NCBI RefSeq assembly: GCF_007362955.1
Contig: NZ_CP041696.1
Location: 2,170,001 to 2,234,000, forward strand
DNA length: 64,000 bases
Direction of reading: 5' to 3'
From: Lysinibacillus fusiformis
GTDB taxonomy: Bacteria; Bacillota; Bacilli; Bacillales_A; Planococcaceae
The position numbers and the translations under genes are program-made. Every line of letters begins with the position of its first letter. The stretch's first letter is position 1. Shown piece by piece: positions 51,167-60,482 of the stretch. The notes beneath the pieces were generated by a model. It was not told the origin of the DNA. It did not search any database and saw only the letters and a program-made list of their open reading frames with translations.

Positions 51167-52087
51167 ATGGCAGAAAAAAGAATGGCCTATATGGCAGCAA
51201 TTATTTATTCATTTATTATTGGACTTTCGTTTATGTTCGTCAAAATGACATTAACTGTCGCAAGTCCAATGGATACACTTGCACATCGGTTTACGATTGC
51301 AATGATGGGTGTGACCGTTTTAGTACTTGTTAAACGAGAAAAATTAAAAATCAATATCTATGATTTATTGCAAATTTTACCCTTAGCGTTATTATACCCA
51401 ATCGCTTTTTTCACTTTCCAAGTGTTTGGGTTGGCTCGTATATCCTCCTCAGAAGCGGGCGTTATTCATGCAACTGTTCCTATTTTTACATTAGTCCTTG
51501 CCAGTATTTTATTGAAGGAAAAAACTACACGTGGACAGTTTGTCTTTATAAGTTTATCGGTACTTGGTGTTATCTTCATGCTCTTTATGAATGGAGTGAG
51601 CGCTAATACAGCGAATATTATCGGTAGCTGCTTCATATTACTGTCCGCGATAGCTACATCGTTATATAACGTTTTTGCTAGAAAGTTGACACAACAATAC
51701 TCATTAGTGACATTAACATATGTCATGACATTATGTGGATTTCTTGTGTTTAACGGCATAGCAGTCGGTAATCATGTAGTAAACGGTACGATCGATCAAT
51801 TCTTTCTACCCTTTACGCATGTTGACTTTGTAATAGCTATTTTATATTTAAGTATTTTATCGTCACTCGTTACATCTTATCTTTCGAATTATGCTTTATC
51901 AAAAATGGAAGCATCAAAAATGAGTGTTTTTAGTAATTTTGCCACACTCATTACGATAGTTGCTGGCGTTATCTTTTTGCAAGAGACATTTCATCTATAT
52001 CATTTACTTGGCGCTATTGCCATTATTATTGGAGTTGTAGGAACTAATCTTTTGGGAAGTGGGAGAAAACGCAATGAGAAAATATAG
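51167..52087 (+). CDS. EamA/DMT family transporter 1
   Basis: 306 residues with ten membrane helices in two EamA repeats (GLSFMFVKMTLTVASP... and LSSLVTSYLSNYALSKMEASKMSVFSNFATLITIVAGVIFLQE). These are drug/metabolite exporters of the RhaT/YdcZ kind. ATG 51167 has AAGGAG upstream. Overlaps the next gene by 14 nt. Confidence 0.88.
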   Translation: MAEKRMAYMAAIIYSFIIGLSFMFVKMTLTVASPMDTLAHRFTIAMMGVTVLVLVKREKLKINIYDLLQILPLALLYPIAFFTFQVFGLARISSSEAGVIHATVPIFTLVLASILLKEKTTRGQFVFISLSVLGVIFMLFMNGVSANTANIIGSCFILLSAIATSLYNVFARKLTQQYSLVTLTYVMTLCGFLVFNGIAVGNHVVNGTIDQFFLPFTHVDFVIAILYLSILSSLVTSYLSNYALSKMEASKMSVFSNFATLITIVAGVIFLQETFHLYHLLGAIAIIIGVVGTNLLGSGRKRNEKI

Positions 52088-52952
52088 CTTTTTGCTTATT
52101 ATAAGCTGTATTTGGGGCTCACAATTTTTCTTCGTAGCTTTGGTAACGAATAATATAGGAGCCATTACTTTATCGGTGTTAAAAGCTATTATTGGAGCTA
52201 TTTGCTTAAGCATTATTAGTCTGTTTTTAATAAAAGAAAACAATAAAACAACGATAAGATTATATTTTTTCCTTGCTCTGTTTGAAGTTGTATTGCCGTT
52301 TATCCTAATTGCACAAGGTCAAAAATACGTTTCGAGCAGTATTGCTTCAATGCTGATTGCGATGGTACCCATCTTTACACTCGCCTTATTGACGTTATTC
52401 TTTAAAAAGAAAGCAAAAAAGACAGAAGTCCTTAGTATCTTTTTAGGTTTTTTAGGCATCGTTGTTTTATCATGGCCTGATCAAACAGCACTGAATGTTT
52501 CGGGAAATATTCTTGGGAATGTACTACTGCTAATGGCTGCGATAAGCTTTGCATTGTCATTGATTTTAATGGAAAAATTAGAGGGAGGCTCTCCTGTAAT
52601 CCATATGAGAAACGTTCTATGGATTGCTACGATACTGTTACTTCCATTGTCATTCATTTTTGAACAACCTTTACACGTGAATATTATTAGGACACAAATA
52701 GTATCGATTGTTGTATTAGGCGTTTTCCATTCAGGAATTGTCTACTTGCTCTATAATCTTTTAATTAAAGAAGAAGGTGCGCTATTTGCATCCTTTAGTA
52801 ATTATATTGTTCCGGTAGTTGGTGTACTATTAGGCTATTTTCTATTAAATGAATTGTTATCGATGAGACATTTGGTGGGCATATGTATGATTTTATTTGC
52901 GCTGCTATTTTCGAACGAACGCATTTTTAAAAAGTCTAATATAAAAATATAG
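52074..52952 (+). CDS. EamA/DMT family transporter 2
   Basis: 292 residues, ten helices, two EamA repeats (ISCIWGSQFFFVALVTNNIGAITL, and LYNLLIKEEGALFASFSNYIVPVVGVLLGYFLLNE). ATG 52074 with GGGAG lies inside the preceding gene, pointing to translational coupling; a GTG at 52059 is in frame. Tandem, non-identical EamA genes may form a heterodimer or have two substrates. Confidence 0.87.
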   Translation: MRKYSFLLIISCIWGSQFFFVALVTNNIGAITLSVLKAIIGAICLSIISLFLIKENNKTTIRLYFFLALFEVVLPFILIAQGQKYVSSSIASMLIAMVPIFTLALLTLFFKKKAKKTEVLSIFLGFLGIVVLSWPDQTALNVSGNILGNVLLLMAAISFALSLILMEKLEGGSPVIHMRNVLWIATILLLPLSFIFEQPLHVNIIRTQIVSIVVLGVFHSGIVYLLYNLLIKEEGALFASFSNYIVPVVGVLLGYFLLNELLSMRHLVGICMILFALLFSNERIFKKSNIKI

Positions 52953-52974
52953 TTCTCATTCTTCAGTTGATTCG

Positions 52975-53234
52975 CATGAGGCTGGGACAAAAGAGAAAAA
53001 GTGTTGATGTCCGCTACGGCGGACGCTTTCCGGGGGCGTGGCCTGAGCCTGTAGTCTCAGGCGTCACGCTAATCCTCCAGGAGTCGCCGCCTTCGCTACC
53101 ATCAACTAGTACTCTCTTTTGAATTTTATTCAAAAGGAAGAACGTCTAAATTTTTCTTCTTTTTAGATAGTGAAAATTTAATAACGACTTTGCTCCTCTT
53201 TCTTAAAATTTTAAAGTTATGTCCCAGCCTCATG
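52975..53234. repeat. Modular intergenic repeat, copy 2, with perfect terminal inverted repeats
   Basis: Ends are CATGAGGCTGGGAC (52975-52988) and GTCCCAGCCTCATG (53221-53234), a perfect 14-bp inverted repeat. Inside are further nested inverted repeats (AAAAGAG/CTCTTTT, GTTGATG/CATCAAC, GTCCGC/GCGGAC). It shares long blocks with copy 1 at 16344. No coding capacity; non-autonomous, MITE-like appearance. Confidence 0.82.
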
Positions 53235-53282
53235 TGGAATTTTTTTAGGATACGCAGACAGCTAGTTGGAGCAATGACTATT

Positions 53283-54377
53283 CTATTTTTTCGGTAATGT
53301 AATTTTGAAAGTCGTTCCTTTAGTGGGCTCACTGTGAACGGAGATTGTCCCATTATGTGTTTTAACTAGCTTATGGACTATGGCCATGCCTAACCCAGTG
53401 CCTTCAGAAGAGGAGTCTGTTGTTGTTCCACGATAATACTGCTGAAAAATATTTTCTACCATGTGCGTGGACATACCCACACCATTATCAACAATGTGGA
53501 TTTCTACATTCTCGCCTCTATCGGAAAGCTGTGTATAAATGTCTGTGTGTTGAGGATTGTGGATAATGGAATTCATAAGAATGTTTTGTAAAATCCGTTG
53601 CAAGTATTTTGCATCAAAATCGACATCTAGTACAGGTATATCCGATTGAAAGTGCAACATATAGTCAGTTGCCTGTGGGTTATTACTAATATTTGCAACA
53701 ATTCTTTTTATAAATTCAACTAAGTCTTGTTTCTTCTTATCCAAAAGGAACGTACCATCGGCGCTATTGAGCTGAATCACGAGACTTAAATCTTGAATAA
53801 GATCTTCCATATGCTGGCCCTTATCTGCTATTTCTTGAATAAAGGAGTGAGTCTCCTCCTTTGACCATTCATACTGCTCATTCAATAGCAATGTGGAATA
53901 GCCTGTTATATAGGTTAAAGGTGTTTTTAAATCATGAGAAATGCCTGCAATCCATTCTTGTTTCGCTTGTTCTACTTGTCCTCGTTCTGTTTCAGCAGCC
54001 TGTAATTTCATAGATAAGGATTGAAGGTGTTGAAGGACCTCTTGATACAAAAGATAGCGCTTACGGAGTTTTCCTTTTCTCGTATAGATTTTAGGTAAAC
54101 CTTCAGGCTGCTTAAAGTTCTCTAGCGAGAGCTGATAAATCCAAGCCATGATGAAACCAAGGGGCCCTCCAAAATACCATCCAAATAAAACGATACAGAT
54201 AATGGTACTAATAACAAAAATCCACCCTACAAGTAAACCTTCAAAATCCTCATTAGCAGTGATGGCGATGATTGGAAGAATACCTTCAAGAATAATGAGA
54301 ATGCCTAAACCAGTCACCAATATCCACAAAATTATCCCCAGTGCTAGATGCAACGTAAATCGAGTATTTATTCGCAT
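53283..54377 (-). CDS. Sensor histidine kinase
   Basis: 364 residues. Two N-terminal membrane helices (about 10-35 and 45-75) with a very short outer loop. Cytoplasmic H-box EWIAGISHDLKTPLTYITGYS, N-box LQNILMNSIIHN, G-boxes DNGVGMS and GTGLGMAIVHKL. The minimal extracellular part resembles intramembrane-sensing kinases that monitor a partner ABC transporter. Start overlaps the regulator gene by 10 nt. Confidence 0.92.
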   Translation of the reverse strand: MRINTRFTLHLALGIILWILVTGLGILIILEGILPIIAITANEDFEGLLVGWIFVISTIICIVLFGWYFGGPLGFIMAWIYQLSLENFKQPEGLPKIYTRKGKLRKRYLLYQEVLQHLQSLSMKLQAAETERGQVEQAKQEWIAGISHDLKTPLTYITGYSTLLLNEQYEWSKEETHSFIQEIADKGQHMEDLIQDLSLVIQLNSADGTFLLDKKKQDLVEFIKRIVANISNNPQATDYMLHFQSDIPVLDVDFDAKYLQRILQNILMNSIIHNPQHTDIYTQLSDRGENVEIHIVDNGVGMSTHMVENIFQQYYRGTTTDSSSEGTGLGMAIVHKLVKTHNGTISVHSEPTKGTTFKITLPKK

Positions 54378-55090
54378 ATAAATTCCTCTTTAGGTGGAAT
54401 AAATTTATAACCGATTCCTCGTAAATTGACAATAATTTGCGGTTTACGTGTATCATCGCCGAGCTTTTTTCGCAACTTTGATATATGGATCGTCACCGTT
54501 TTTTCCTCTCCAAATACATCATTTCCCCATACAAATTCATAGAGCTGCGTAGTAGTGTAAATACGATTAGGGTTTTTACAAAAGAAATGCAGTAACTCAA
54601 GCTCTTTTGCAGTACATTCGATGTGTTGATTGTTAACTGTTAATGTAGCAGACTCAGGGTTAAAAGTGAAATAGCTATAATCGAATCCAGTGTTATTCTT
54701 CAGCTTATTATCCTCATACATTTTTTGACGTCGAAGGATGACTTTAATTCTTGCAACAACTTCTAAAGGATTAAAAGGCTTTGTAATATAATCATCTCCA
54801 CCAATACCTAATCCTGTTAGTTTATCGAAATCCGTAGAGCGCGCACTCACAAAAATAATAGGTGTATTCGTATATTTTCGTATTTCCGTACAGAGTTCAA
54901 AGCCACTGATATCTGGCAGCATAATATCGAGCAAAATAATATCGTATGTATTGTTTTTTACAAGCTGTAGAGTGTCTTTGCCCGTTGAAGCAGTTTCAAT
55001 ATTTATAAAGTTTTCTTTTCGGAGTGTAATTTCGAGTAATTTTAAAATACCGATTTCATCATCTACTACTAAGATTTTTGCAGACTCCAT
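54368..55090 (-). CDS. OmpR-family response regulator
   Basis: 240 residues. Receiver with VVDDE, phospho-Asp in IILLDIMLPDISG and DDYITKPFNP; winged helix ending EKTVTIHISKLRKKLGDD...NLRGIGYKFIPP. ATG 55090 is preferred because GAGGG lies 9 nt upstream; ATG 55096 is too close. It lies upstream of the kinase, divergent from the ABC genes, with tandem repeats in the shared region. Confidence 0.92.
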   Translation of the reverse strand: MESAKILVVDDEIGILKLLEITLRKENFINIETASTGKDTLQLVKNNTYDIILLDIMLPDISGFELCTEIRKYTNTPIIFVSARSTDFDKLTGLGIGGDDYITKPFNPLEVVARIKVILRRQKMYEDNKLKNNTGFDYSYFTFNPESATLTVNNQHIECTAKELELLHFFCKNPNRIYTTTQLYEFVWGNDVFGEEKTVTIHISKLRKKLGDDTRKPQIIVNLRGIGYKFIPPKEEFICE

Positions 55091-55142
55091 GTTCATTATC
55101 CCTCATTTCAACCTCATCATATCAAGTTCTTTTCTGTATTTC

Positions 55143-55200
55143 TTTACTTTAATGAAAATATTACGGTCATTTTCCATTGTGTTTACTTTGATTTTACTTT
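55143..55200. promoter_or_regulatory. TTTACTTT direct repeats, candidate response-regulator site
   Basis: TTTACTTT occurs at 55143-55150, 55182-55189 and 55193-55200. The last two are 11 bp apart, one helical turn, as OmpR-family dimers prefer. They lie 57 bp before the ATPase start. Confidence 0.5.
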
Positions 55201-55256
55201 CGTTTATTAAGCTTAGTGTATCGCAACCAAAAAATAAAGATGGGGTGTAAAGTCAA

Positions 55257-56180
55257 ATGGAAACAGTTATCCACATTCATCAATTAACTAAGGAATTCAA
55301 GGGGGTTGAAACGGTTTCAAGTGTCAATATGAACATTAACAGAGGAGAAATTTATGGATTTTTGGGCCCGAATGGTGCAGGGAAAACAACAATTATGAAG
55401 ATGATATTAAACTTAGTAAAACCTTCTTCGGGTGAAATTAAAGTATTTGATCAACAGGTTCTTCCGACTTCGTATCAATATTTAAAGAATATAGGTAGCA
55501 TTATCGAGTATCCGGAGTTTTATCAAAGACTGACAGCAAAGGAAAATTTACAACTTCACTGCGACTATATTGGTATTTATGAGAAAGAGGCTGTTAAAGA
55601 GGTATTAGAAATTGTTGGCCTTAAGGATGTAAGAAATAAAAAAATACATGAGTTTTCTTTAGGCATGAAGCAAAGATTAGGCATAGCGCGTGCAATTGTG
55701 ACTAAACCGGAAATTCTTATATTGGATGAGCCAATTAACGGGCTGGATCCTATTGGCATTAAAGATATTCGCGAACTTCTTTTGCTTTTAAAAGAACAGC
55801 ATGGCATCACGATTTTAATATCAAGTCATATCGTCTCAGAAATTGAATCGATTGCTGACACTATTGGCATTATCGATCATGGGAAATTGTTAAAAGAAGT
55901 GAGAATGGAGGAGGTCAGAGCTGAAAATATGGAGTACCTTGAAATTAAGGTAGACAATTTGAAAAAAACGACACAAGTACTGGAGAAGAAACTAGGGATT
56001 CAAAAATATGAAGTCGTGGATCAGCATTGCATTCGAATTTTTGCAACAGACATTTCCCAATCGCAAATTAATCAAGAATTAGTTCTAAATGGCATTGTGG
56101 TGAACGGAATTGAGAAACAACAACATAATTTAGAAGAGTACTTTTTAAAGCTTATTAATGGAGGTAATCGAGATGCTTAA
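55257..56180 (+). CDS. ABC transporter ATP-binding protein, BcrA-like
   Basis: 307 residues. Walker A GPNGAGKTTI, Q-loop IIEYPEFYQRLTAKENL, signature FSLGMKQRLGIA, Walker B ILILDEPINGLD, switch SSHIVSEIE. Same bacitracin/lantibiotic-type group as the protein at 44430. GATGGGGTG precedes the ATG. Coupled with the permease that overlaps its end. Confidence 0.9.
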   Translation: METVIHIHQLTKEFKGVETVSSVNMNINRGEIYGFLGPNGAGKTTIMKMILNLVKPSSGEIKVFDQQVLPTSYQYLKNIGSIIEYPEFYQRLTAKENLQLHCDYIGIYEKEAVKEVLEIVGLKDVRNKKIHEFSLGMKQRLGIARAIVTKPEILILDEPINGLDPIGIKDIRELLLLLKEQHGITILISSHIVSEIESIADTIGIIDHGKLLKEVRMEEVRAENMEYLEIKVDNLKKTTQVLEKKLGIQKYEVVDQHCIRIFATDISQSQINQELVLNGIVVNGIEKQQHNLEEYFLKLINGGNRDA

Positions 56181-56877
56181 GCTGCTGAGACTGGAATGGA
56201 AAAAGAATTGCCTATCAAGTTATTTTAAAGGGTTAGCAATGTGTACTATAGGAATTTTTGCTGCTGTTGCACTTATGGCATTAGGTTCTAAAAGTGAAGC
56301 TGAGCCAATGTTTCCGGATTACACAGAATTTATGTCGTTAACGAATATTTTAATTCGAATCGTATTTATCATTTTTTCGAGTGTGATTTTATCCCGTTTA
56401 GTCATCGATGAATATAAGGGGAATACCATTCAAACACTATTTACCTATCCAGTAAAAAGGAAAAAAATAATTCAAGCCAAATTAACCATTGTTTTTGGAT
56501 TCTGTTTCTTGAGTATTATTAGTGCTAGTTTGATAATTAATTTGTTCATTTATTTGTTAAATCCAATGATGGGCTTATTCGAAAAACCTGTTGAAATACA
56601 TGAAATGATCGCTACTGTACCATCCATTTTTATCGGTGCATTTATGATTGCTGGAGTGAGTTTAATTCCCTTGTATTTTGGCATGAGAAAAAAATCAACG
56701 GCAACGACAATTACTTCTGCTGTATTCATTGGATTTTTGATTAACGCAACCGTTTCTAATGGGGGAAGCCCTACAAGCTTATTTCAATTTATAGCTGTGC
56801 CAATCGTATTTTGCCTATTGGGTCTTATAGTAGGCTACCTTTCTTATTACAAAGTCGACAAAATTGATGTAATTTAA
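56173..56877 (+). CDS. ABC-2 permease
   Basis: 234 residues with six membrane helices; SRLVIDEYKGNTIQTLFTYPVKRKKIIQAKL is the conserved cytoplasmic loop. ATG 56173 is chosen for GGAGGT upstream and overlaps the ATPase gene by 8 nt. Only one permease gene is present here, unlike the module at 44430. Confidence 0.86.
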   Translation: MLKLLRLEWKKNCLSSYFKGLAMCTIGIFAAVALMALGSKSEAEPMFPDYTEFMSLTNILIRIVFIIFSSVILSRLVIDEYKGNTIQTLFTYPVKRKKIIQAKLTIVFGFCFLSIISASLIINLFIYLLNPMMGLFEKPVEIHEMIATVPSIFIGAFMIAGVSLIPLYFGMRKKSTATTITSAVFIGFLINATVSNGGSPTSLFQFIAVPIVFCLLGLIVGYLSYYKVDKIDVI

Positions 56878-56904
56878 AATATCTATGGGAAATGAGGAGT
56901 AAAG

Positions 56905-57774
56905 TTGAAAAAAGCTATAATTGCTTTTTTATTAATGGGTGTAATTGGGGGAGTCGTATTCAGCCTCAAAGCAGTTGATGAAAAAAGCTATAAAAAAGAA
57001 CAGTCCTTTGATGGTGATCAAATTGAAGAAGTAGAATTAAATAGTGAGTCTTGGAATATAGAATTAGAAAGTTCAGAATCTGAAAAAATGACAATTACGG
57101 TTGATGGTAAACAACAAAATAGCGAGAATAATCCAGTCTCCATTAACAAGGTAGGAAATAAAATTAAGGTACAACAGCAAGATTCAACAGGTGGGATTTT
57201 GGGAAACCTTAGCTTTGGCAAAAAGGGTACAATTCACATTTCTTTACCCAATAATGGAGTGAACATGATTACAGTGAATAATAGCTATGGGGATATAGAA
57301 ATCAATAATATAGTAACAAAAGATATTATTATCACGAATGATTCTGGCTCTAAAAACATTAAAGGCCTTTCCTCAGATAAAGGTAAAATTACATCAAACG
57401 ACGGAGAATTGAGTATAATGGACAGTTCATTGAATGATTTATCAATCGTTTCAACCAATGGTGATAGCTATATTACAAGAGTTACTAGTCCTAAGCTGGA
57501 AATTACTTCAACAAGCGGTGAGGTCCTAATGAAGGAGATGAAGGAAGGGGAATCACTATTTGTAGAAACTGGTTCAGGAGATATTACGGTATCTTATAAA
57601 GAAGCACCGTCATCATTAGTACTTACTGCTAACAGTGATTCAGCAGATGTAACAATTGATTTAGGCGGATATCGGGAAGAAAAGAATACCGAGAAATCAC
57701 ATGAAGGTAAAATTGGGGACGCCTCGAATAGATTGGAACTAGTTAGCAGGGAAGGTGTAATAAATGTAAATTAG
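56905..57774 (+). CDS. DUF4097 (LiaG-like) membrane-anchored adhesin-like protein
   Basis: 289 residues. An N-terminal membrane anchor (AIIAFLLMGVIGGVVFSL) is followed by a repetitive beta-rich domain with short strands such as TVNNSYGDIEINNI, SNDGELSIMDSSLNDLSIVSTNGDSYIT and TGSGDITVSY, typical of DUF4097 beta-helices. LiaG of the cell-envelope-stress Lia system belongs to this group. TTG start with GAGGAG. The third gene of the transporter operon, suggesting a surface role linked to envelope stress. Confidence 0.82.
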   Translation: MKKAIIAFLLMGVIGGVVFSLKAVDEKSYKKEQSFDGDQIEEVELNSESWNIELESSESEKMTITVDGKQQNSENNPVSINKVGNKIKVQQQDSTGGILGNLSFGKKGTIHISLPNNGVNMITVNNSYGDIEINNIVTKDIIITNDSGSKNIKGLSSDKGKITSNDGELSIMDSSLNDLSIVSTNGDSYITRVTSPKLEITSTSGEVLMKEMKEGESLFVETGSGDITVSYKEAPSSLVLTANSDSADVTIDLGGYREEKNTEKSHEGKIGDASNRLELVSREGVINVN

Positions 57775-57817
57775 TTCTAATACGCCATTAACTAAGAGAA
57801 GGAGTCAATGAAATAAT

Positions 57818-58378
57818 ATGATAAAGAGAGTTTATATTGTTAGACATTGCGCAGCACAGGGGCAATCCCCAAATGCGCATTTAACAGAGATAGGGTTAAA
57901 GCAGGCGAAGTATTTAGCTTCCTTCTTCAATAATAAAAAAATAGATCGAATCATTTCCAGTCCTTCATTGCGTGCTATTCAATCCATAGAACCGTTGAGT
58001 CACGCAAAAAATATAAAAATTGAAATAGATGATCGTCTTACAGAACGTATTTTAAGTACGAGGTTCTTACCTGACTGGTATGTAAAGCTAAAAGCAACAT
58101 TTAATGATATGGAGTTAAAATATGATGGCGGAGAATCCAGTAAAGAAGCGATGAATCGCATCGTGAATGTCGTAAAAGAAGTGTTAGCGAGTGTGTCTAA
58201 AAACAAAAACACAATAATTGTCAGTCACGGTAATTTAATATCCTTACTGTTAAAACATTATCAACGTGATATTGATTTTCAGGTATGGGAAAACCTTAGT
58301 AATCCGGATGTTTTTCAATTAAGCAATATTCATAATAAAGTGCATGTAAATCGTATTTGGGATGAAGAAGAAGCGTAA
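57818..58378 (+). CDS. Histidine phosphatase family protein
   Basis: 186 residues. The phosphoglycerate-mutase-like fold has the catalytic His in IVRHCAAQG (RHC in place of the common RHG), Arg in ISSPSLRAIQSIEP, acidic DDRLTER and second His in IIVSHGNLISLLL. Substrate not predictable. AAGGAG lies 13-14 nt upstream. A terminator follows. Confidence 0.87.
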   Translation: MIKRVYIVRHCAAQGQSPNAHLTEIGLKQAKYLASFFNNKKIDRIISSPSLRAIQSIEPLSHAKNIKIEIDDRLTERILSTRFLPDWYVKLKATFNDMELKYDGGESSKEAMNRIVNVVKEVLASVSKNKNTIIVSHGNLISLLLKHYQRDIDFQVWENLSNPDVFQLSNIHNKVHVNRIWDEEEA

Positions 58379-58387
58379 TTCATCAAC

Positions 58388-58430
58388 AAGGAGCATTGCT
58401 ACAAGAGGTGTAGTAATGCTCCTTTTTTAA
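58388..58430 (+). terminator. Terminator after the phosphatase gene
   Basis: AAGGAGCATT-CTAC pairs with GTAG-AATGCTCCTTTTTT, between convergent genes. Confidence 0.8.
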
Positions 58431-58451
58431 TTTTATATTTCTGTAAGATAG

Positions 58452-59102
58452 TTAATATTGAAACTTGACTCGTACAGTTGCACTAATGGTCATTTGACCT
58501 TGCTCAATGGGGGTTGAAATCGTCGAATCTGCCATTGCCAGGGATTTATACAGTACAGGGCCGCTTTCATGCTCCTCGACAATTTCGATTGGCTGAGGAT
58601 GCAAAGACAATTGCATAGTGTCCGCAATTGTTTTGGCCTTCATTTGCGCATTATAAAGAGCTAAACTGAGCGCCTGTTGATAATATACATCAGCATTGTC
58701 AATTTTAAATTGAATGGACGAGATACGATTTGCACCATTTTGCACGGCTGTATCAATGACTGCTCCAACCTGATGCGTATCCGGTATTTTAACCGTAATG
58801 GCATTTGTCACTTCGTAGCCTTTAAATACCTGTTTGCCGTCTACAAAATCATAAATAGGTGCAATATTATAGGCCGCGGTTTGCACATTTTCTCTTGGGA
58901 TATTAAGTGCCAAGATGGATTGAAGCACTCGATTCATGATACTAGCATTTTCTTGTTGTGCTTCCTGTACATTTTTCCCTTGTGTGCTCACTTCTATTTG
59001 AAGCTGGACATAACTTGCACTAGCAAGTACCTTTCCATTTCCAGTCACAGTTATAATACGAGATGTAGCGGGTGAAGGCTGATTGATATTTGCATAATAC
59101 AT
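58452..59102 (-). CDS. SIMPL domain (DUF541) protein
   Basis: 216 residues. ITVTGNGKVLASASYVQLQIEVSTQGKNVQEAQQENASIMNRVLQSI and the end TISATVRVKFQY are DUF541 hallmarks. No clear signal peptide. ATG 59102 is chosen for GGAAGGTGG upstream and the MYY start seen in relatives; a GTG at 59177 that overlaps the DUF2238 stop is an alternative and would allow coupling. Some relatives protect against oxidative stress; function here is unknown. Confidence 0.8.
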   Translation of the reverse strand: MYYANINQPSPATSRIITVTGNGKVLASASYVQLQIEVSTQGKNVQEAQQENASIMNRVLQSILALNIPRENVQTAAYNIAPIYDFVDGKQVFKGYEVTNAITVKIPDTHQVGAVIDTAVQNGANRISSIQFKIDNADVYYQQALSLALYNAQMKAKTIADTMQLSLHPQPIEIVEEHESGPVLYKSLAMADSTISTPIEQGQMTISATVRVKFQY

Positions 59103-59173
59103 CTGAATACCACCTTCCAAATAGTTCATACTATACTCGTTACAGGAAATAACTTGTGGTTGATAATTCAGGT

Positions 59174-59797
59174 TCACTTGGCCTGTTTTCTTATTAATTT
59201 ATCATGTAATTTGGTGAAAAGGAGTAGTGCTAAAATTGTCCCAATAAGGGCTAAAAACATATCCCATTGAGCGTCCCATTTATCACCCTGCATGCCTAAA
59301 AAGTCCTTAGAAACTTTCCCTCCCTTTGAAATTTTTGTACTAAGCCATTCTATAATTTCATAGAAAGCGGCTATGGCAAGCATGATACTAATTGTAATGC
59401 CTGACAACCAAGCTCCCCTGGTTAACGGCGTTTTATGTAACAATATCTCTCTTACCACAATTGCCATTAACCCCTTAAGAAAATGTCCGAAGCGATCATA
59501 GTGATTGCGTTGTAAATGGAATTCTTCCTTTATCCAGTTAAAAAGTGGGACTTCTGAATATGTATAGTGCCCACCAATGAATGTCAGAATAGATAGAAGA
59601 GCGATAATAAAATAAGAAAGTGTTGTGAAGCGGAACTTGTTATAAATGGCTGTGACCGTAATTACAGCAATCACACCAGGGCTAACTTCTGCTAACCAAT
59701 CCAAATAAGAAACGGGTTTGATAATAGACCATATAAAAACTACAGTAACAAGTAATAATAAAGTTAAATGTATCTTCAAGTATTTATCTGTATGCAT
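59174..59797 (-). CDS. DUF2238 (YjdF-like) membrane protein
   Basis: 207 residues with six membrane helices. The conserved stretch RNHYDRFGHFLKGLMAIVVREILL and the end QGDKWDAQWDMFLALIGTILALLLF identify DUF2238. ATG 59797 is chosen for AAAGGAG upstream. It precedes the SIMPL gene in the same operon. Function unknown. Confidence 0.85.
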   Translation of the reverse strand: MHTDKYLKIHLTLLLLVTVVFIWSIIKPVSYLDWLAEVSPGVIAVITVTAIYNKFRFTTLSYFIIALLSILTFIGGHYTYSEVPLFNWIKEEFHLQRNHYDRFGHFLKGLMAIVVREILLHKTPLTRGAWLSGITISIMLAIAAFYEIIEWLSTKISKGGKVSKDFLGMQGDKWDAQWDMFLALIGTILALLLFTKLHDKLIRKQAK

Positions 59798-59936
59798 AAT
59801 AATCACTCCTTTGCTCTACAGTATAAGGAAAGAGTGATTAGCTTATTCAGCCGATGTTAAAACACCAGCTGAATAAAGTTCAATTTTTATGCTTTGGCAT
59901 AATTGACGATTCTAGTCTTATCAATTATTGACTACA

Positions 59937-60239
59937 TTAAATCATTTTTAATAAAGCTTCTACCCCGGTCATTCCTGCAAATATGCCAAGTTGTTCCGCT
60001 TCATAGGTAACGGATTCTAGCGGAGCTGTTAATAATTCATCAATTGTTTTAACACCAACAGCTCGACCAGCAACAATTTTACGATCCACTAAACGACTAT
60101 TTAAAAGACCAACATCTAATGCACCACACATGATGTAGCCTGTATCATTTGAAATTGTCAGTAGTGTTGTTTTTGGTAAATGAACAATCACAGCTGTGAA
60201 AAAATGACCTTTAATCATAATAGGTTCAATTGTCACCAT
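59937..60239 (-). CDS. yunC: YunC family protein (DUF1805)
   Basis: 100 residues covering the DUF1805 domain: TAVIVHLPKTTLLTISNDTGYIMCGALDVGLLN, and AGRAVGVKTIDELLTAPLESVT. The size and sequence match B. subtilis YunC, an uncharacterised conserved cytosolic protein. AAAGGAG precedes the ATG. Apparently monocistronic. Confidence 0.82.
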   Translation of the reverse strand: MVTIEPIMIKGHFFTAVIVHLPKTTLLTISNDTGYIMCGALDVGLLNSRLVDRKIVAGRAVGVKTIDELLTAPLESVTYEAEQLGIFAGMTGVEALLKMI

Positions 60240-60447
60240 TTAAATCACTCCTTTTCTCTATATACATATGGCAATAGACAAAAAGGTGTTCAAGATATTT
60301 CAATTTTAAAAAGCAAGGTATCGTAGTCCGATATCCAAAATCTGCATAAAGGCAACCATTGCTGCGTCCCATCTTTTCTTATAACAGTGTCTATATAAAT
60401 AAAGCAGTAGAAGAATTTGAGGAGTTTACGAAAAATGATGAAAATAA

Positions 60448-60475
60448 AAAAAGCTACTCCTTAGAGTAGCTTTTT
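60448..60475 (-). terminator. Terminator of the 40-residue gene
   Basis: AAAAAGCTACTC pairs with GAGTAGCTTTTT around CTTA, directly downstream of the small minus-strand gene. Confidence 0.8.
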
Positions 60476-60482
60476 CAATAAA

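Noticed and set aside
59841-59879. Inverted repeat CTTATTCAGC / GCTGAATAAAG
   Set aside because: It could be the yunC terminator, but it lacks a U-tract on the minus strand, so it was not called.
60320-60447. Apparent protein-like stretch reading NKAVEEFEEFTKNDENKK
   Set aside because: No start codon, ribosome site or homologue I recognise; the Lys/Glu bias may simply reflect AT-rich sequence.
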